From contig NZ_SRXO01000006.1 of the NCBI RefSeq assembly GCF_008360935.1, forward strand, positions 62,001 through 126,000: 64,000 bases of DNA. Direction: 5' to 3'. Source of the DNA: Siccirubricoccus phaeus (GTDB lineage: Bacteria; Pseudomonadota; Alphaproteobacteria; Acetobacterales; Acetobacteraceae). The position numbers and the translations under genes are program-made. Shown in pieces: positions 1 to 8,515 of the stretch. The notes beneath the pieces were generated by a model, which was not told the DNA's origin, ran no database searches, and saw nothing but the letters and a program-made list of their open reading frames with translations. How positions within the stretch are numbered: the first letter of the stretch is position 1; every line of letters begins with the position of its first letter.

Positions 1-469
1 CAGGGTTGACGAGGCGCCGGGCAAACCAGAGCGGCACGCGCGCGGGGCGCCGACCGAGGCGCACCTCGCCGATCTCCCAAAGCACCCCATCGATGAGGGG
101 AAAGGCCGCCTGGTTGCTCGGGCGATCCAGTCGCGCGGCCAAGGCATCGAGCATGGCCGCGGCATCGACCCGATACCGAACCTGCCGCTCCGGAGGAACG
201 GGCGCCAAGCCGACCGCGGGACTGAAGTAGGCGAATCCCCCATGCGCCTCGGACCAGATCAGTGAAACAGGCGTATCGTCGTGATCGGCCTGGGATGCGC
301 TGACGTCCTCATGACCATGCGGCACGAGCAGGCCGGCCGCCGCCAGCACCGCCGCCGGCCGGGGCGAAAGCTCGGCGGCAGCGCCGGACAGGACCGGCTC
401 CCTGAGCTCCAGCACCTGGAGCAGCAGGTCCACCGCCTCGGCGTCGAGCTGCGGCGGGCGATCAGACAT
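1..469 (-). CDS. Unrecognised protein, 3' end outside window
   Basis: The frame is open from an ATG at 469 to the window edge, giving the first 156 residues of a longer protein. The ATG overlaps the stop of the 388-aa gene behind it by eight bases, so the two are probably co-translated. The N-terminus reads MSDRPPQLDAEAVDLLLQ; the visible part is rich in Ala, Leu, Pro and Arg and shows no transmembrane segment or catalytic motif I know. It is the last visible gene of the minus-strand run that starts with the XRE regulator at 2864. Function unknown; that it is coding rests on the open frame and the overlap. Confidence 0.6.
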   Translation of the reverse strand, partial: MSDRPPQLDAEAVDLLLQVLELREPVLSGAAAELSPRPAAVLAAAGLLVPHGHEDVSASQADHDDTPVSLIWSEAHGGFAYFSPAVGLAPVPPERQVRYRVDAAAMLDALAARLDRPSNQAAFPLIDGVLWEIGEVRLGRRPARVPLWFARRLVNP

Positions 470-1628
470 CCCGCAGGAGGCCCCAGCGGCGGAGGTATTT
501 CTCCCCGATGATGCGCTCCCGCTCGGTGCGGTCCTTGAGATCGCAGCCTTTGGGCATGGTGATGGTCACCGGCAGGGTGCGGCCGCCACGGGTCCCGGGC
601 GCCGCGCGGAACTTGATGGTCAGCCGCACGGCGGTGATCGCGTAGCCTTCGATCCCCTGCTCCTGGCCGTTCAGGCGGTCCGCCGCCAGCTGCCAGATCG
701 TGCTCTCGGCGCCGCGCATGCATTCGAGGGTGATGCGCTCGCGCTGCGTTTCGAGGGGCATCAGCCTCATCATCGTGATGCGCACCGAGTCGATGCCGTC
801 GGCCATGTCGGTCGGGAAGTCGAACGTCTGCCGCAGCCGATCGAGGCGGAACTGGCGGATGGGGAGCCGCTCGCCCTGGAAGGCCGTGCCCAGGAGGTGC
901 TCCGCAAACAGGCGGACCAGCGCCTCACGCGTTTCCCGCGCTGCCGCCACCACCTCGATCGCACCTGTCGCCGGCTCATAGGTCAGGGCCGCCTCGACCA
1001 CCGGCCTGTGGGGGCGGCGGGAGAGCCGGCCATTGACGAACTCCAGCACGTCGCCCGCCCGGCCCTCGCGATAGACCGCGGCCTGCACGAGCGCTGCATC
1101 GGGCCCGTCCAGCATCGGCCGGGAGCGGTCGCAGATCTCGACCTCGACATTGGCACTGCCGAAGCGCTCCGCGACGGCCTGCCTGAAGCGGCCGATCGCA
1201 GCGGTGTCGCGCGCGACGGGGAGCGCACGCTGGCTCAGGAAGCCGTCCCACATCCGACCGAACCGCTTGTCGTCGGCGAAGCGCACCTCCTCGGCGTGAC
1301 GGAAGGTGGTGGAGTCGTTCAGGAACACCCAGAGCGCGCGGGCATGCCCGTTTTCCATGGCGTCGAGGCGCGCATGATCGTCACAGACCGCGTAGAGGGC
1401 TGCCTGCCCGGGCTCGTCGGCCATGGCGCCGACCCGCTCGGCATCGTTCACGACGCGCAGGCGATCGGCATCGGCCATGTCGTCGACGGCACGCAGCAGG
1501 GGCGCGATGACGTCGTTGGCGGGTCCGTCCCAGGCGATATCCTGGGGCAACTCGGCGCCGATGGCGGTGAAGTAAGTGCGGAGGGACGCCGGCGGCGTCC
1601 TCCGGATGAAGTCGGGAACGGTGGGCAC
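462..1628 (-). CDS. Unrecognised 388-aa protein
   Basis: A 388-residue soluble protein beginning MPTVPDFIRRTPPASL. The start is GTG; the frame is closed by an in-frame stop seven codons upstream and I see no strong Shine-Dalgarno. No signal peptide, membrane segment or recognised motif is visible. The composition is mixed and globular, with many acidic and basic residues. It lies 119 bases after the ImmA/IrrE gene. That gap holds a GCGTATC/GATACGC inverted repeat (about 1681-1726) that could be an operator or hairpin for this gene. The next gene overlaps its stop. The company of an XRE regulator and metallopeptidase suggests a regulated accessory function, but none can be assigned. Confidence 0.7.
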   Translation of the reverse strand: MPTVPDFIRRTPPASLRTYFTAIGAELPQDIAWDGPANDVIAPLLRAVDDMADADRLRVVNDAERVGAMADEPGQAALYAVCDDHARLDAMENGHARALWVFLNDSTTFRHAEEVRFADDKRFGRMWDGFLSQRALPVARDTAAIGRFRQAVAERFGSANVEVEICDRSRPMLDGPDAALVQAAVYREGRAGDVLEFVNGRLSRRPHRPVVEAALTYEPATGAIEVVAAARETREALVRLFAEHLLGTAFQGERLPIRQFRLDRLRQTFDFPTDMADGIDSVRITMMRLMPLETQRERITLECMRGAESTIWQLAADRLNGQEQGIEGYAITAVRLTIKFRAAPGTRGGRTLPVTITMPKGCDLKDRTERERIIGEKYLRRWGLLRDV

Positions 1629-1747
1629 GGGGGAGGGCTTTCGATCAGGTCAGCACCGGACGATCCGGCGCTCCGCTAATCGGCGTATCAAAAGCGCATG
1701 ATCGCAAGCAAGCGAAAAGATACGCTGATGCGCGTAGAAGCCCTGTC

Positions 1748-2467
1748 TCAGCCGAAGAGAGACGGCGGACCCGCCTGATTCGTGAGGAACCCGAGCTTCA
1801 GCAGGCGGACGCGCGCAGCATCCGCTGAGACCTGGAAGCCCTCCATGACCGCCTGCTGCATTTCCCGCGAATCGGGCGAATCGACGGGGATGGCCGTATG
1901 GAGCCCCCGGCTGGAGCAGAAGGCGGACAGGTGCCGCCGCAGGGCGGAGGCGGGCATCAGGAAGGCGCCGCTGGCATAGCCAGCCTGCCACTCCATCCAG
2001 TCCACCTCCTTGGCGCCCAACATGTTGTCCCGCTTGCACACCATCTTGGCTTCGGAGGGTCGGCGGGAGAACAAGGCGCCGGGTGCGAAGAGCTCGGCGA
2101 AGAGAAGCCGGTGAAAGTGGGCGTGGCCGAGCTCGTGCGAGAGCGTCGTCCGCAGGCGGTTTTCGCGCCGCTCGTCCGCCGCGATTCGCTCCGAGATGTA
2201 GATCTTGGGTGCGATGTCGGGGAAGAACTCGGTCATCCCCTCCACGTCGGCTCCTTCGGCAGAGAGGTCGGCGTACTGGTCCACGTCGGAGCAGAAGCTC
2301 TCGACAAGGATGGTGAGATCATTGGTGGTCAGGGGATACTCGACCTTGCCGTACTTCTCGCGGAGGAAGCGCCCGACGATCGCCTCGCATTCACGGTCGA
2401 GCTCCTGCTGGGTGTAGTGCGGACGCTTGGGGAAGCGACCAGAGCGATCCGGGACCCAGGCAACCAT
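1748..2467 (-). CDS. ImmA/IrrE family metallo-endopeptidase
   Basis: A 239-residue protein with a zinc protease signature HELGH at residues 111-115, followed by more His residues (AHFH). This is the hallmark of the ImmA/IrrE (COG2856) family. Members usually cleave or inactivate a partner XRE-type repressor, as ImmA does to ImmR in ICEBs1, or respond to DNA damage. The preceding gene here encodes such an XRE protein, 13 bases away, so the pair fits a protease-repressor switch. An in-frame TTG lies one codon before the ATG used. Next to a recombinase and defence operon it may control the element. The family call is firm; the target is inferred. Confidence 0.88.
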   Translation of the reverse strand: MVAWVPDRSGRFPKRPHYTQQELDRECEAIVGRFLREKYGKVEYPLTTNDLTILVESFCSDVDQYADLSAEGADVEGMTEFFPDIAPKIYISERIAADERRENRLRTTLSHELGHAHFHRLLFAELFAPGALFSRRPSEAKMVCKRDNMLGAKEVDWMEWQAGYASGAFLMPASALRRHLSAFCSSRGLHTAIPVDSPDSREMQQAVMEGFQVSADAARVRLLKLGFLTNQAGPPSLFG

Positions 2468-2480
2468 CAAGGCGGCTCCG

Positions 2481-2864
2481 CTATTTCGTCAGGGTTCTGC
2501 GGAAGGCCCGGAATGCCTCGGAAACCTTCGCAGGATCGCGCGCCTTGCGGCGCATCTCGTCGGGGATCTTGCCTGCCAGCACGAAGAGGTATCCCTCCTC
2601 GATCCCGAGCACCTTCTCGAACTGTCGGATCAGATGGTCAGAGGTCGGGCTGCGGCGGTCGTGCTCTATGTCGTTCAGGTACTGGGGAGAGATCGCGCCC
2701 GAATCGTCATCCTTCATGATGGCGGCGGCGAGGTCCTTCTGGCTGAGCCCCTTCGCCTTTCTGGCCGCCACGATCGCCTGCCCGAGGGAGGCCGTTCGCG
2801 TAGTCATGGCTCTTGCATTCTGAGTTGTCCGTTCCCATGCGGCTTCGCGGATTGCCGTAGTCAT
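2481..2864 (-). CDS. XRE-family HTH transcriptional regulator
   Basis: A 127-aa protein whose central segment (about residues 27-90) is a helix-turn-helix of the Cro/CI type: GQAIVAARKAKGLSQKDLAA, then SPQYLNDIEHDRRSPTS. The ATG at 2864 has an AGGGGG Shine-Dalgarno a few bases upstream; an internal ATG at 2807 would give a 108-aa protein and cannot be excluded. It is followed at once by the ImmA/IrrE protease gene, the usual order for repressor-antirepressor pairs. It is divergent from the recombinase cassette, so the 2865-3085 interval is a likely shared control region. Confidence 0.85.
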   Translation of the reverse strand: MTTAIREAAWERTTQNARAMTTRTASLGQAIVAARKAKGLSQKDLAAAIMKDDDSGAISPQYLNDIEHDRRSPTSDHLIRQFEKVLGIEEGYLFVLAGKIPDEMRRKARDPAKVSEAFRAFRRTLTK

Positions 2865-3085
2865 GCGCCCCCCTGGGGGTCAAGGGCAATTTCGCAGTGC
2901 GGCTGTTCGGCGGAGCGGATCAGGTTTCCCGATTCGTGCACGCCGGGCAGGTCTCGCAGCTCCCTGGCACCGGCATCCGCCACCGGCACGCTCTGCGCAT
3001 CGCTTCCTTTGTTTTCGCGTGCGTTCGCCAAGCGATTGATTGCACTTCGATTTGCAGCGGTCTGGTCCGATGTTCGGTTCGAACC

Positions 3086-3286
3086 ATGCTCTCGCCCCCA
3101 CCGAACCCCCAACTGCCGCCCCACCTCCGCGAGGTCTGCGACCTGCTTGCCCGCGGCCTGCTGCGGCTGCGCAGCCGCGCTGGCGAGGAAGCCGCGCCTG
3201 ATTCCGCGGACCGCGGAGAGCGGTTGCTACACTTCCCGGCCGCCCAGCGCCTGCATGCGAACCGGACCACCCGGAGAGACGCATGA
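3086..3286 (+). CDS. Small conserved-type protein of the recombinase cassette
   Basis: A 66-aa frame starting MLSPPPNPQLPPHLREVCDL whose TGA overlaps the ATG of the DUF2924 gene (ATGA). Short proteins of this kind, with a proline-rich start and an amphipathic Leu/Arg helix, commonly sit directly before DUF2924 and a serine recombinase in alphaproteobacteria. The overlap and position are the main support. A GGTTCGAACC palindrome (3076-3085) abuts the start codon and might be an operator. No function is known to me. Confidence 0.6.
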   Translation: MLSPPPNPQLPPHLREVCDLLARGLLRLRSRAGEEAAPDSADRGERLLHFPAAQRLHANRTTRRDA

Positions 3287-3789
3287 CGCGCACCACGAAG
3301 CCCAAGCCCACCCCCCGGCCGGCGTTCACCGCCCCCGCCATCCCGCCCGCCGACGTGCTCGGCCGACTCGCCGCCCTGAAGACCGCCGCCACGCCTGCGC
3401 TGAAGCAGCAGTGGCGGGAACTCTTCGGCGCCGAGCCGCCGCCCTACAATCGGCGCTTCCTGGAAAGCCGGCTCGCCTACAGGATTCAAGAGCTTGTCTA
3501 TGGCGGCCTGAAGCCGGAGACGCTGGCCCGCCTCGAGGCGCTCGGCGAGCAGCTCGACGGCGGGAAGGTCACCGTCCGCCGCATGCGCGGCGACGACAAG
3601 CCGATCGCCGGCACGCAGCTGATCCGGGAATACCAGGGCGTCGAGCACGTGGTGACCGTCACGCGCGCCGGCTACGAGTACCAAGGCCAGCCCTACCAGT
3701 CCCTCTCCGCCATCGCCCGCGCCATCACGGGCACCCGCTGGAACGGGCGCGTGTTCTTCGGGCTGCGCCCGAGCCGGAGCGCAGTATGA
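3283..3789 (+). CDS. DUF2924 domain-containing protein
   Basis: A 168-aa basic protein. It has a proline-rich N-terminus, then a WRELFGAEPPPYNRRFLESR stretch and a C-terminal part with LIREYQGVEHVVTV and YQSLSAIARAITGTRWNG. These are the recurrent features of DUF2924 proteins, including the GxxWNGxxFFGL ending. The family is almost always encoded beside a large serine recombinase and is thought to help it, though the biochemistry is not established. Here it overlaps the genes before and after by four bases (ATGA both times), which implies translational coupling. Confidence 0.85.
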   Translation: MTRTTKPKPTPRPAFTAPAIPPADVLGRLAALKTAATPALKQQWRELFGAEPPPYNRRFLESRLAYRIQELVYGGLKPETLARLEALGEQLDGGKVTVRRMRGDDKPIAGTQLIREYQGVEHVVTVTRAGYEYQGQPYQSLSAIARAITGTRWNGRVFFGLRPSRSAV

Positions 3790-5138
3790 AGCGTGACGCG
3801 AAGCCGGCCGGTGCGATGCCGGCGACCGTGCGGAAGCTCCGCTGCGCGGTCTATACTCGGAAGTCGAGCGAGGAAGGGCTCGACATGGAGTTCAACTCCC
3901 TCGACGCGCAGCGCGAGGCCTGTGAGGCGTTCATCGCGTCGCAGCGCGCCGAGGGATGGGTCCTCGTCCGGGAGCGCTACGACGACGGCGGCATCTCTGG
4001 CGGGACGTTGGAACGCCCCGCCTTGAAGCGCCTCGTCGCTGACATCCAGGAGGGGCTGGTGGATGTGGTGGTGGTCTACAAGATCGACCGCCTGAGCCGC
4101 TCCCTGGTCGATTTCACCAAGCTGGTCGAGGTGTTCGATGCGAACAACGTCACCTTTGTTTCTGTGACGCAGAGCTTCAATACCACCACCAGCATGGGGC
4201 GGCTGACACTGAACATCCTGCTCAGCTTCGCCCAGTTCGAGCGAGAGGTCATCGGCGAGCGGATCCGCGACAAGGTCGCGGCCTCGCGCAAGCGCGGCAT
4301 GTGGATGGGTGGGTACGTGCCGCTCGGCTACGACGTGCGCGAGCGGAAGCTGGTGGTGAACGAGGCCGAGGCCGCGCTGGTGCGGAGGATCTTTCAGGGC
4401 TTCGTCGAGACGGAGTCCTGCACCAAGCTGGTGCAGGCCCTGCGAGCCGAGGGCGCCACCACGAAGCGGGGCCGCCCGCTGACGAAGAGTGACGTCTACC
4501 GCATCCTCAGCAACCGCGTGTACCTCGGCGAGGCGGTTCACAAGGGAACGGCCTATCCCGGCGAGCACGACGCCATCGTCACCCAGCAGCAGTGGGACGC
4601 GGTGCACGCCATCCTGCAGGTCAGCCCGCGCGTGCGGGTTAATCGGACGCGGAACACGACGGCGCCGCTGCTGCGCGGGCTGATCTTTGACAGCGACGGC
4701 CGCGCCATGTCGCCGAGCCACAGCCGCGGGCGGGGCGGGCAGATGTACCGCTACTATGTCAGCCAGGCGGTGCTGAAGGGCGGCGGGACCGAGCGGCCGG
4801 CGATCCCGCGGCTGCCAGCCGGGGAGATCGAGTCGGCGGTGGTCGCACAGGTCCGCGCACTGCTGCGGCAGCCGGAGATGGTGGTCGGCACCTGGCGGGC
4901 GGCCCGCGCGACGGCACCGGAGGTCACTGAGCAGGAGGTGCTGCTGGCGTTGGAGCGCATAGAGCCGCTCTGGGACGAGCTCTTCCCGGCCGAGCGGGCA
5001 CGCATCGTGCGGCTGCTGGTGGATCGGGTCGACGTCCGGGCGGAGGGCGCCGCGGTGCGGCTGCGGCTCGACGGGCTCGGCAGTCTGGTGCGGGACCTCG
5101 CTGCCCGGGGAGCCGAGGCCGGGAGGGCGGCAGTATGA
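3786..5138 (+). CDS. Large serine recombinase / site-specific integrase
   Basis: A 450-aa serine recombinase. The resolvase domain (about residues 18-170) carries the catalytic Ser27 in YTRKSS, the DGGISGGTLERP loop and the YKIDRLSRS helix start. The recombinase domain follows (GGYVPLGYDV, and FVETESCTKLVQALRAEG). The C-terminal part is basic with LLRGLIFDSDG and no obvious zinc-binding cysteines. Such enzymes integrate and excise phages and islands through a Ser-DNA link. The frame stays open far upstream, but the ATG at 3786 overlaps the DUF2924 stop and is the natural start. It may have moved part of this island. Confidence 0.93.
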   Translation: MKRDAKPAGAMPATVRKLRCAVYTRKSSEEGLDMEFNSLDAQREACEAFIASQRAEGWVLVRERYDDGGISGGTLERPALKRLVADIQEGLVDVVVVYKIDRLSRSLVDFTKLVEVFDANNVTFVSVTQSFNTTTSMGRLTLNILLSFAQFEREVIGERIRDKVAASRKRGMWMGGYVPLGYDVRERKLVVNEAEAALVRRIFQGFVETESCTKLVQALRAEGATTKRGRPLTKSDVYRILSNRVYLGEAVHKGTAYPGEHDAIVTQQQWDAVHAILQVSPRVRVNRTRNTTAPLLRGLIFDSDGRAMSPSHSRGRGGQMYRYYVSQAVLKGGGTERPAIPRLPAGEIESAVVAQVRALLRQPEMVVGTWRAARATAPEVTEQEVLLALERIEPLWDELFPAERARIVRLLVDRVDVRAEGAAVRLRLDGLGSLVRDLAARGAEAGRAAV

Positions 5139-5509
5139 GCGACACCGCGCAGACCCTCATCGTGGTCATCCCGCTTCGGGTGAAGCCCCGGGGAGGGCGG
5201 AAGGCGATGGTCACACCCGGCGTACTGGCGCTGGAGCGCCGGCAGGACCTCACGCTCATCAAGGCTGTGGCGCGAGCCTTCCGGTGGCGGCGAATGCTGG
5301 AGACCGGGCGCTTCGCCACTATCAACGAGCTGGCCGCGGCAGAGAAGATCAACTCGTCCTATGTCTCGCGCGTGCTGCGGCTGACGCTGCTGGCGCCGGA
5401 CATGGTCGAGGCGATCCTGGACGGGCGGCAGCCGGAGGGGATGACGCTGCCGCGGTTGCTGGTGCCTTTTCCGGCAACCTGGGGTGAACAAAGCGCATCC
5501 CGTGGCTAG
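5135..5509 (+). CDS. Small HTH protein of recombinase cassette
   Basis: A 124-aa protein starting MSDTAQTLIVVIPLRVKPRG. Residues about 60-105 (RFATINELAAAEKINSSYVSRVLRLTLLAP) form a helix-turn-helix like those of ParB/KorB-type proteins. The start overlaps the recombinase stop (ATGA), so this is the fourth gene of a coupled cassette. Proteins of this type follow DUF2924-associated recombinases in many genomes. A role in directing the recombinase or regulating the cassette is inference. Confidence 0.75.
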   Translation: MSDTAQTLIVVIPLRVKPRGGRKAMVTPGVLALERRQDLTLIKAVARAFRWRRMLETGRFATINELAAAEKINSSYVSRVLRLTLLAPDMVEAILDGRQPEGMTLPRLLVPFPATWGEQSASRG

Positions 5510-5547
5510 CCGCCCATAGGCCGCGTGCAGCGATGGAATTTCTTCGT

Positions 5548-5553
5548 TATAAT
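5548..5553 (+). promoter_or_regulatory. Possible -10 box ahead of the defence operon
   Basis: TATAAT at 5548-5553 is a perfect sigma-70 -10 hexamer in otherwise GC-rich DNA, about 130 bases before the DUF499 start. I do not see a good -35 box at the right spacing. A 37-codon frame (5561-5674, starting MTQTIVVPRADPHAG) begins just after it and ends six bases before the DUF499 ATG; it could be a leader or chance. Confidence 0.35.
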
Positions 5554-5680
5554 GAGTATCATGACGCAGACCATCGTGGTCCCGCGCGCCGATCCGCACG
5601 CGGGTTGCCCCTGGTCGCTATTAAGGTCGCCAGCGCAAGCAAAGGCGCCGCTTTGTGTTGGCAAGGGGGAATAGTGGCTT

Positions 5681-8515
5681 ATGCTTGGACTGACGCTGCG
5701 GCCTGAATTCCGGGGAAAGCTACTCCAGGGCACACAGATTGATCTGACAAATACCAAGAAGACGGGCGCAACTCAGCTTCCCGCCGCTGATTTCCTTTCG
5801 ATCACCTACCCCACGTCCGATCTTGTCGGCATGCTGCGCGCAGCGGGCCCGGGCCTCAGCCGCCCAATCGCGCTAATGGGTGAGCGTGGCCTCGGTAAGT
5901 CCCACCTCCTTGGAGCGCTCTACCACACCCTGACCGATGGCCCAGCAGCGGCAGCATGGCTGACGCATTGGGCCGGGGTACTCAATGATCCATCGTTAGC
6001 CACGATTCCGCTGCGCTCTGGCCTGGAGGTAGTGACCGCGAGCCTTCACCAGCAGCGCTTTCCGTTCCTATGGGATGTCCTCTTCGACCAGCATCCCGAG
6101 GGCAAGGTGTACAGGGGGATCTGGGAGCACGGCTCAGCCCACAAGACGCCAGTTCCTTCGATGGAGCTGCTGCTCAAGATGTTTGAGCAGAGGCCGACCG
6201 CCCTGATCCTGGATGAGTTCCAGACCTGGTTCGACGGCCTCGTCGATGCGCCGAACAAGCCCCACAAGACCTGGGCCTTCAACTTCATCCAAATTCTCTC
6301 AGAGATCGGGGACCAACGCCCGGATCTCTTCCTCCTGGTCGTCTCCATCCGCAACGGTACGACCGACGCATTCAAGCAGGTGCAGCGCATCAATCCCGTA
6401 CTCCAGAACTTCAGCGGCGCGCACGCGAAGCGAGATCGGCGTCATCTGTTGCTGCATCGGCTGTTCGAGAACCGGCTACAGGTCGCCGACGCCGACATCG
6501 AAGCACTCACCGCGGTCCACGTGGCCGAATGCTTAAGGCTTGGGGAGGTGCCGGCCGCACAGCACGCCAGCGTCCGCCAGGATTTCACTGAAGCATGGCC
6601 GTTCTCGCCACAGCTGCTTCAGCTCCTGGAGGACCAAATCCTGGTCGCGACCTCTGCTCAGGAAAACCGCGACCTCATCAAGATTCTCGCCGGACTCTAC
6701 AAGAGCCGAGGCAACGCATCACCGGTCCTGACTGCCGCGGACTTCTACATTGATGACGAGGATAGCGGGATCGGACCGCTCCTGGACTCGGTCAACAATC
6801 CGGAGCACCGCGCCCTGCGCGACAAGGCGCGTCGAAACCGGGAGGCGGTAGCCGAGGCGGTCGACAATGCGGCGAAGGATGTGCCCCACCTCGAGGACGT
6901 CATTGCGTCGCTCTGGCTACGCTCGATCGCTGTTGAGAAGACGGTTGGGGCTACGCGAGCGCAGCTTCAGATGGACTGCACGCGCAGTGTGGCCCTCGAT
7001 GCAAATGCTTTTCCGGCTGAACTCGACACCATCCTCGACAATAGCTTCAACCTACACGAGGTGGCTGATCGACTGATCTTCCGCGAAGAGGAAAACGCTG
7101 AGGCAAAGCTCAAGGCGGCGGCTCGCAACGCGAAGCTGTTCGCGAGCGGTGCCGACATCGCGCATCTCGCGCTGGAGATTCGCTATGTGATCTACGGCGA
7201 TCCCGGCGTGACTCTGCCGTTCCGAGTCATCCCCCTGCCGAAGGCTTGGCTGACGGACCCTTGGTCCGGCCTGGCAGAAGAAGACCAGCCGGCGATGTGG
7301 AGCAACCGCATCCCGATTCTTGTCTTGCCGGAGACACCTGATCGCCTCAGCGAGCGCCTCGCGCAGTGGCTCAAGGATCACCTGCCGCAGAGGCGGAACA
7401 CTCCGCGCTTCCTGCTGCCGCGGACGCAGACTGCAGACGGCAAGCCGGCACAGCCCGTCTTCGACGATCCGACACTGCTGTTCTATGCACGAGCCGTCGT
7501 CAAAGCGACGGAATGGCAGGGCGCCGAGTATGCGAAGCTCAAGACGAAGTACCAGAAGCTCCTCCGTGACGCGCTGAAGGACCGATACGACCGCTTTGCC
7601 ATCCTCGCAGCCTGGGACAACCAGACGCCCGCAAAGTCTCGCTTCACCGAGGAGAAGCTCAAGGTTCGCGGCAGCGAGATCCCGAATGCGATGGACACCA
7701 CCATCGCCAACGATCTCTTCGAGCCAGAAGCCTTTGCGGATTACGCGGTGGAAGCCGCCAAGAGCGCGGCGTCGGTCAGGAAGGTGCTCGACGAGCTCCG
7801 CGAGCCGCGCCCCGCGCCCGCCGACACCATTCCATGGCTCGGCGACGTCGCGATGAAGGAGAAGCTGATCTCCGTTTGCGCGCAGGGCAAGATCACCATC
7901 GACGTCCAGGGCCGCGAGCGACTGGAACGTCGCCCGGGCGAGGACATCAAAGACGCCTTCACGCGCCTCCGCGGCAAGCTTCCTGATGGAAAGCAGCTTG
8001 AGGAGGTGATCCTCAGTTTGCCTGGCGTCGGTGTAGCCGCGCACGGGCCCGCCCCACAGACAGGTGCCACGAACGCAGGCGCGCCCACACCCGGTGCGCC
8101 TATCCCACCGGGAGTGACGCCCGGCGTCACAGGCGCCTCTTTAGGCTCGTCGCCATCATCCTCTGGCGGCTTTCCGGGCGCCCCACCGACCACGCCGCCG
8201 GCGGGCGGAAGCGCGGGCACGCCCGGTTTCGGCGAGGGGCCTGCTGGTGGCCTCTTCGGCGGCGGAGCCGGCATCTTTGGCGGGAGCGGAAACGCACCGC
8301 CCAAGCGGACGCGCCTCCAGTCTCCCAAGCCGAATTCAGGATTGAACCTCGCCGGTCAGCTGGAAATGTGGGAGATCGGCGCAGCGACACCGCTTCAATC
8401 CGTGACGATCACGATTGATTCGGCCACCGGGGCGCAGATCAAGAAGCTGCTGGAGAAGCTGCCTGACGGGCTGATTTACGGGTTGTCGCTCGATCGCGAG
8501 GATCCGCCCACGTGA
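5681..8515 (+). CDS. DUF499 AAA-type ATPase of BREX-like system
   Basis: A 944-aa ATPase. Walker A is GERGLGKS at residues 67-74 and Walker B is LILDEFQ near residue 177, giving an AAA-type P-loop core with the DUF499 layout. Residues about 790-890 are a Gly/Pro/Ser-rich low-complexity linker before a C-terminal segment ending LDREDPPT. DUF499 proteins resemble PglY/BrxC and recur in defence islands with DUF1156 methylases and helicases. This is the first gene of a five-gene operon and is followed by PglZ with a TGATG junction. It is probably the ATP-driven scaffold or motor of the system; that role is inferred from BrxC. Confidence 0.87.
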   Translation: MLGLTLRPEFRGKLLQGTQIDLTNTKKTGATQLPAADFLSITYPTSDLVGMLRAAGPGLSRPIALMGERGLGKSHLLGALYHTLTDGPAAAAWLTHWAGVLNDPSLATIPLRSGLEVVTASLHQQRFPFLWDVLFDQHPEGKVYRGIWEHGSAHKTPVPSMELLLKMFEQRPTALILDEFQTWFDGLVDAPNKPHKTWAFNFIQILSEIGDQRPDLFLLVVSIRNGTTDAFKQVQRINPVLQNFSGAHAKRDRRHLLLHRLFENRLQVADADIEALTAVHVAECLRLGEVPAAQHASVRQDFTEAWPFSPQLLQLLEDQILVATSAQENRDLIKILAGLYKSRGNASPVLTAADFYIDDEDSGIGPLLDSVNNPEHRALRDKARRNREAVAEAVDNAAKDVPHLEDVIASLWLRSIAVEKTVGATRAQLQMDCTRSVALDANAFPAELDTILDNSFNLHEVADRLIFREEENAEAKLKAAARNAKLFASGADIAHLALEIRYVIYGDPGVTLPFRVIPLPKAWLTDPWSGLAEEDQPAMWSNRIPILVLPETPDRLSERLAQWLKDHLPQRRNTPRFLLPRTQTADGKPAQPVFDDPTLLFYARAVVKATEWQGAEYAKLKTKYQKLLRDALKDRYDRFAILAAWDNQTPAKSRFTEEKLKVRGSEIPNAMDTTIANDLFEPEAFADYAVEAAKSAASVRKVLDELREPRPAPADTIPWLGDVAMKEKLISVCAQGKITIDVQGRERLERRPGEDIKDAFTRLRGKLPDGKQLEEVILSLPGVGVAAHGPAPQTGATNAGAPTPGAPIPPGVTPGVTGASLGSSPSSSGGFPGAPPTTPPAGGSAGTPGFGEGPAGGLFGGGAGIFGGSGNAPPKRTRLQSPKPNSGLNLAGQLEMWEIGAATPLQSVTITIDSATGAQIKKLLEKLPDGLIYGLSLDREDPPT

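Noticed and set aside
2427-3785. A longer N-terminus for the serine recombinase
   Set aside because: The extension covers the regulator and DUF2924 genes and resembles no protein; the catalytic domain starts normally at the ATG at 3786.
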